Assembly (NCBI GenBank): GCA_030615235.1
Contig: JAUWZR010000159.1
Coordinates: forward strand, 1 to 6,094
Length of the DNA: 6,094 nt
Direction: 5' to 3'
DNA from: Promethearchaeota archaeon
GTDB taxonomy: Archaea; Asgardarchaeota; Lokiarchaeia; Sigyniarchaeales; SOKP01
Part shown: positions 5,595 to 6,094 of the stretch, piece by piece
Layout: each line of letters opens with the position of its first letter
How positions within the stretch are numbered: position 1 is the first letter of the stretch
Made by a program: the position numbers and the translations under genes
Notes under the pieces: generated by a model
Database searches by the model: none
Told to the model about the DNA's origin: nothing
What the model saw: the letters and a program-made list of their open reading frames with translations, nothing else

Positions 5595-5608
5595 AAGTTA
5601 TATAACTT
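5595..5608 (-). promoter_or_regulatory. TATA box of the redox operon, embedded in a 14-bp palindrome
   Basis: AAGTTATATAACTT is a perfect palindrome with TTATATAA at its centre. Transcription would start near 5576 and give a leader of about 24 bases that includes the GAGGT ribosome site. A TATA box is partly self-complementary by nature, but the flanking AAG/CTT extend the symmetry. A dimeric regulator could bind here and block the basal machinery. Confidence 0.6.
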
Positions 5609-5631
5609 GTTATCTTTTTAATATTTATTTG

Positions 5632-5668
5632 GAACATTAACATTTACATTTTCTAATTGATAATGTTC
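5632..5668. repeat. 8-bp inverted repeat upstream of the redox operon promoter
   Basis: GAACATTA at 5632-5639 is mirrored by TAATGTTC at 5661-5668 across a 21-base spacer. It begins about 24 bases upstream of the operon's TATA palindrome and lies after the T tract of the upstream gene. It could be a regulator site or a weak RNA hairpin. Chance is possible in such AT-rich DNA. Confidence 0.45.
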
Positions 5669-5677
5669 ATTAATAGG

Positions 5678-5683
5678 AAAAAA
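5678..5683 (-). terminator. Oligo-T terminator after the tail-anchored protein gene
   Basis: Six T on the minus strand lie about 33 bases after the stop codon at 5716-5718 and before the redox operon's promoter. This fits an archaeal T-tract terminator, with moderate support. Confidence 0.4.
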
Positions 5684-5715
5684 CATCTTAAAGCAGAATT
5701 TTTCCAATTTTAAAA

Positions 5716-6048
5716 TTAGATAAAAAAAAACCACAAAATGTTGAATAATAATGCGATGATGATGAGAGCGATAGTTACAGGGTTAATTAGAGTGCTTCTT
5801 AAGGCTTTTGCGTATTTTACTTCTAGATCTCCCTTTATGAGTGTTTTAATTGTATTATATCTAGGAGTGTTTTCTTCTTTAAGGTGATAAGATCCTAAGA
5901 ACCGAGGATTATTCAAGCGTTTAAGTTGTTTATTATAATCAAGGGAAGGAAAAAAGCGCAATTTATTACTATTTAGAACATCCTCGTAATCTTTTATAAA
6001 GTGAGCCTTTTTTGGTTCTTTTTCAATACTTTTATTCTTATCGTCCAT
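5716..6048 (-). CDS. Small probable tail-anchored membrane protein, function unknown
   Basis: I do not recognise this protein. With the ATG at 6048 it has 110 residues. The first 60 or so are hydrophilic and rich in Lys, Asp, Glu and Asn, with an aromatic patch (LRFFPSLDY, 30-38). Residues about 65-87 could form an amphipathic helix. A single hydrophobic segment, VTIALIIIALLFNILWFFFI, occupies 91-110 and ends exactly at the stop, leaving no tail beyond the membrane. That is tail-anchored topology: the body would face the cytoplasm and insertion would be post-translational. There is no signal peptide. The frame stays open upstream to a TTG at 6063, but the TATA-like box at 6089-6082 predicts transcription starting near 6059, after that TTG, so the ATG is preferred. 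No clear Shine-Dalgarno site precedes it, which fits a very short leader. Coding is likely from topology and promoter; the role is unknown. Confidence 0.72.
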   Translation of the reverse strand: MDDKNKSIEKEPKKAHFIKDYEDVLNSNKLRFFPSLDYNKQLKRLNNPRFLGSYHLKEENTPRYNTIKTLIKGDLEVKYAKALRSTLINPVTIALIIIALLFNILWFFFI

Positions 6049-6081
6049 TTGATTGTTAACCAATTTTACTGTTTCATTATT

Positions 6082-6094
6082 CTTATATCATTTC
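6082..6094 (-). promoter_or_regulatory. BRE/TATA-like promoter of the tail-anchored protein gene
   Basis: The minus strand reads GAAAT then GATATAAG, resembling an archaeal purine-rich BRE followed by a TATA box. Transcription would start near 6059, about 11 bases before the ATG at 6048. The element lies at the window edge, so its upstream part may be incomplete. Confidence 0.5.

Noticed and set aside
6049..6063. Extended TTG start for the tail-anchored protein
   Set aside because: The TTG has no ribosome site and probably lies before the transcription start predicted from the TATA-like box at 6089-6082. The ATG at 6048 fits better.
1..6094. CRISPR array, tRNA/rRNA genes, insertion sequences or defence genes
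   Set aside because: No regularly spaced repeats, no cloverleaf-like segment, and no transposase, integrase, nuclease or toxin motif was seen on either strand.

Overview
The window looks archaeal, and an Asgard-type archaeon is a reasonable guess but not proven. The DNA is strongly AT-rich. Every convincing gene lies on the minus strand. Upstream of most genes there is a TATA-like box at a spacing that predicts a short leader. Several genes are followed by an oligo-T tract on the coding strand, the archaeal style of terminator. Shine-Dalgarno-like sites (GAGGT, AAGGAGGT, AGGTGA, GAGGA) precede several starts. One gene belongs to the archaeal DUF106/EMC3 branch of the YidC/Oxa1 superfamily. 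The Asgard assignment rests only on the general mix of small membrane and zinc-ribbon proteins.

In order of transcription (right to left): (1) 6048-5716, a small protein with a single hydrophobic helix at its extreme C-terminus, probably tail-anchored; (2-4) 5552-2386, a tight three-gene redox operon coding for a GlpA/LhgO-like FAD dehydrogenase with a BFD-type [2Fe-2S] domain, a two-Rossmann FAD/NAD(P) oxidoreductase, and a small four-cysteine DUF1667 protein; (5) 2280-1831, a dual-specificity-type protein phosphatase; (6) 1693-1409, a two-helix membrane protein with cysteines in the first helix; (7) 1270-935, a helix-linker-zinc-ribbon protein; (8) 692-54, the DUF106/EMC3-like membrane protein. 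The first few codons of a further gene may run off the left edge (21-1).

The operon is the best understood part. Its first two genes overlap by 4 bases and the second and third are 21 bases apart, so the three products are probably made together. By family knowledge they should oxidise a hydroxy acid or polyol phosphate (glycerol 3-phosphate is the leading candidate) and pass electrons through flavins and iron-sulfur centres to or from NAD(P). No glycerol kinase, glycerol facilitator or GlpC-type membrane subunit is in the window, so substrate and electron acceptor are open. The remaining genes appear to be mostly separate transcription units.

No RNA gene, CRISPR array, insertion sequence or integrase is visible. 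No stretch without a gene exceeds 300 bases; the longest (693-934) holds a perfect 23-bp palindrome, an adjoining T8 tract and a weak promoter candidate. I see no strong evidence for an entirely new system. The best leads are the redox operon, the tail-anchored protein, and the cysteine clusters in two membrane proteins.
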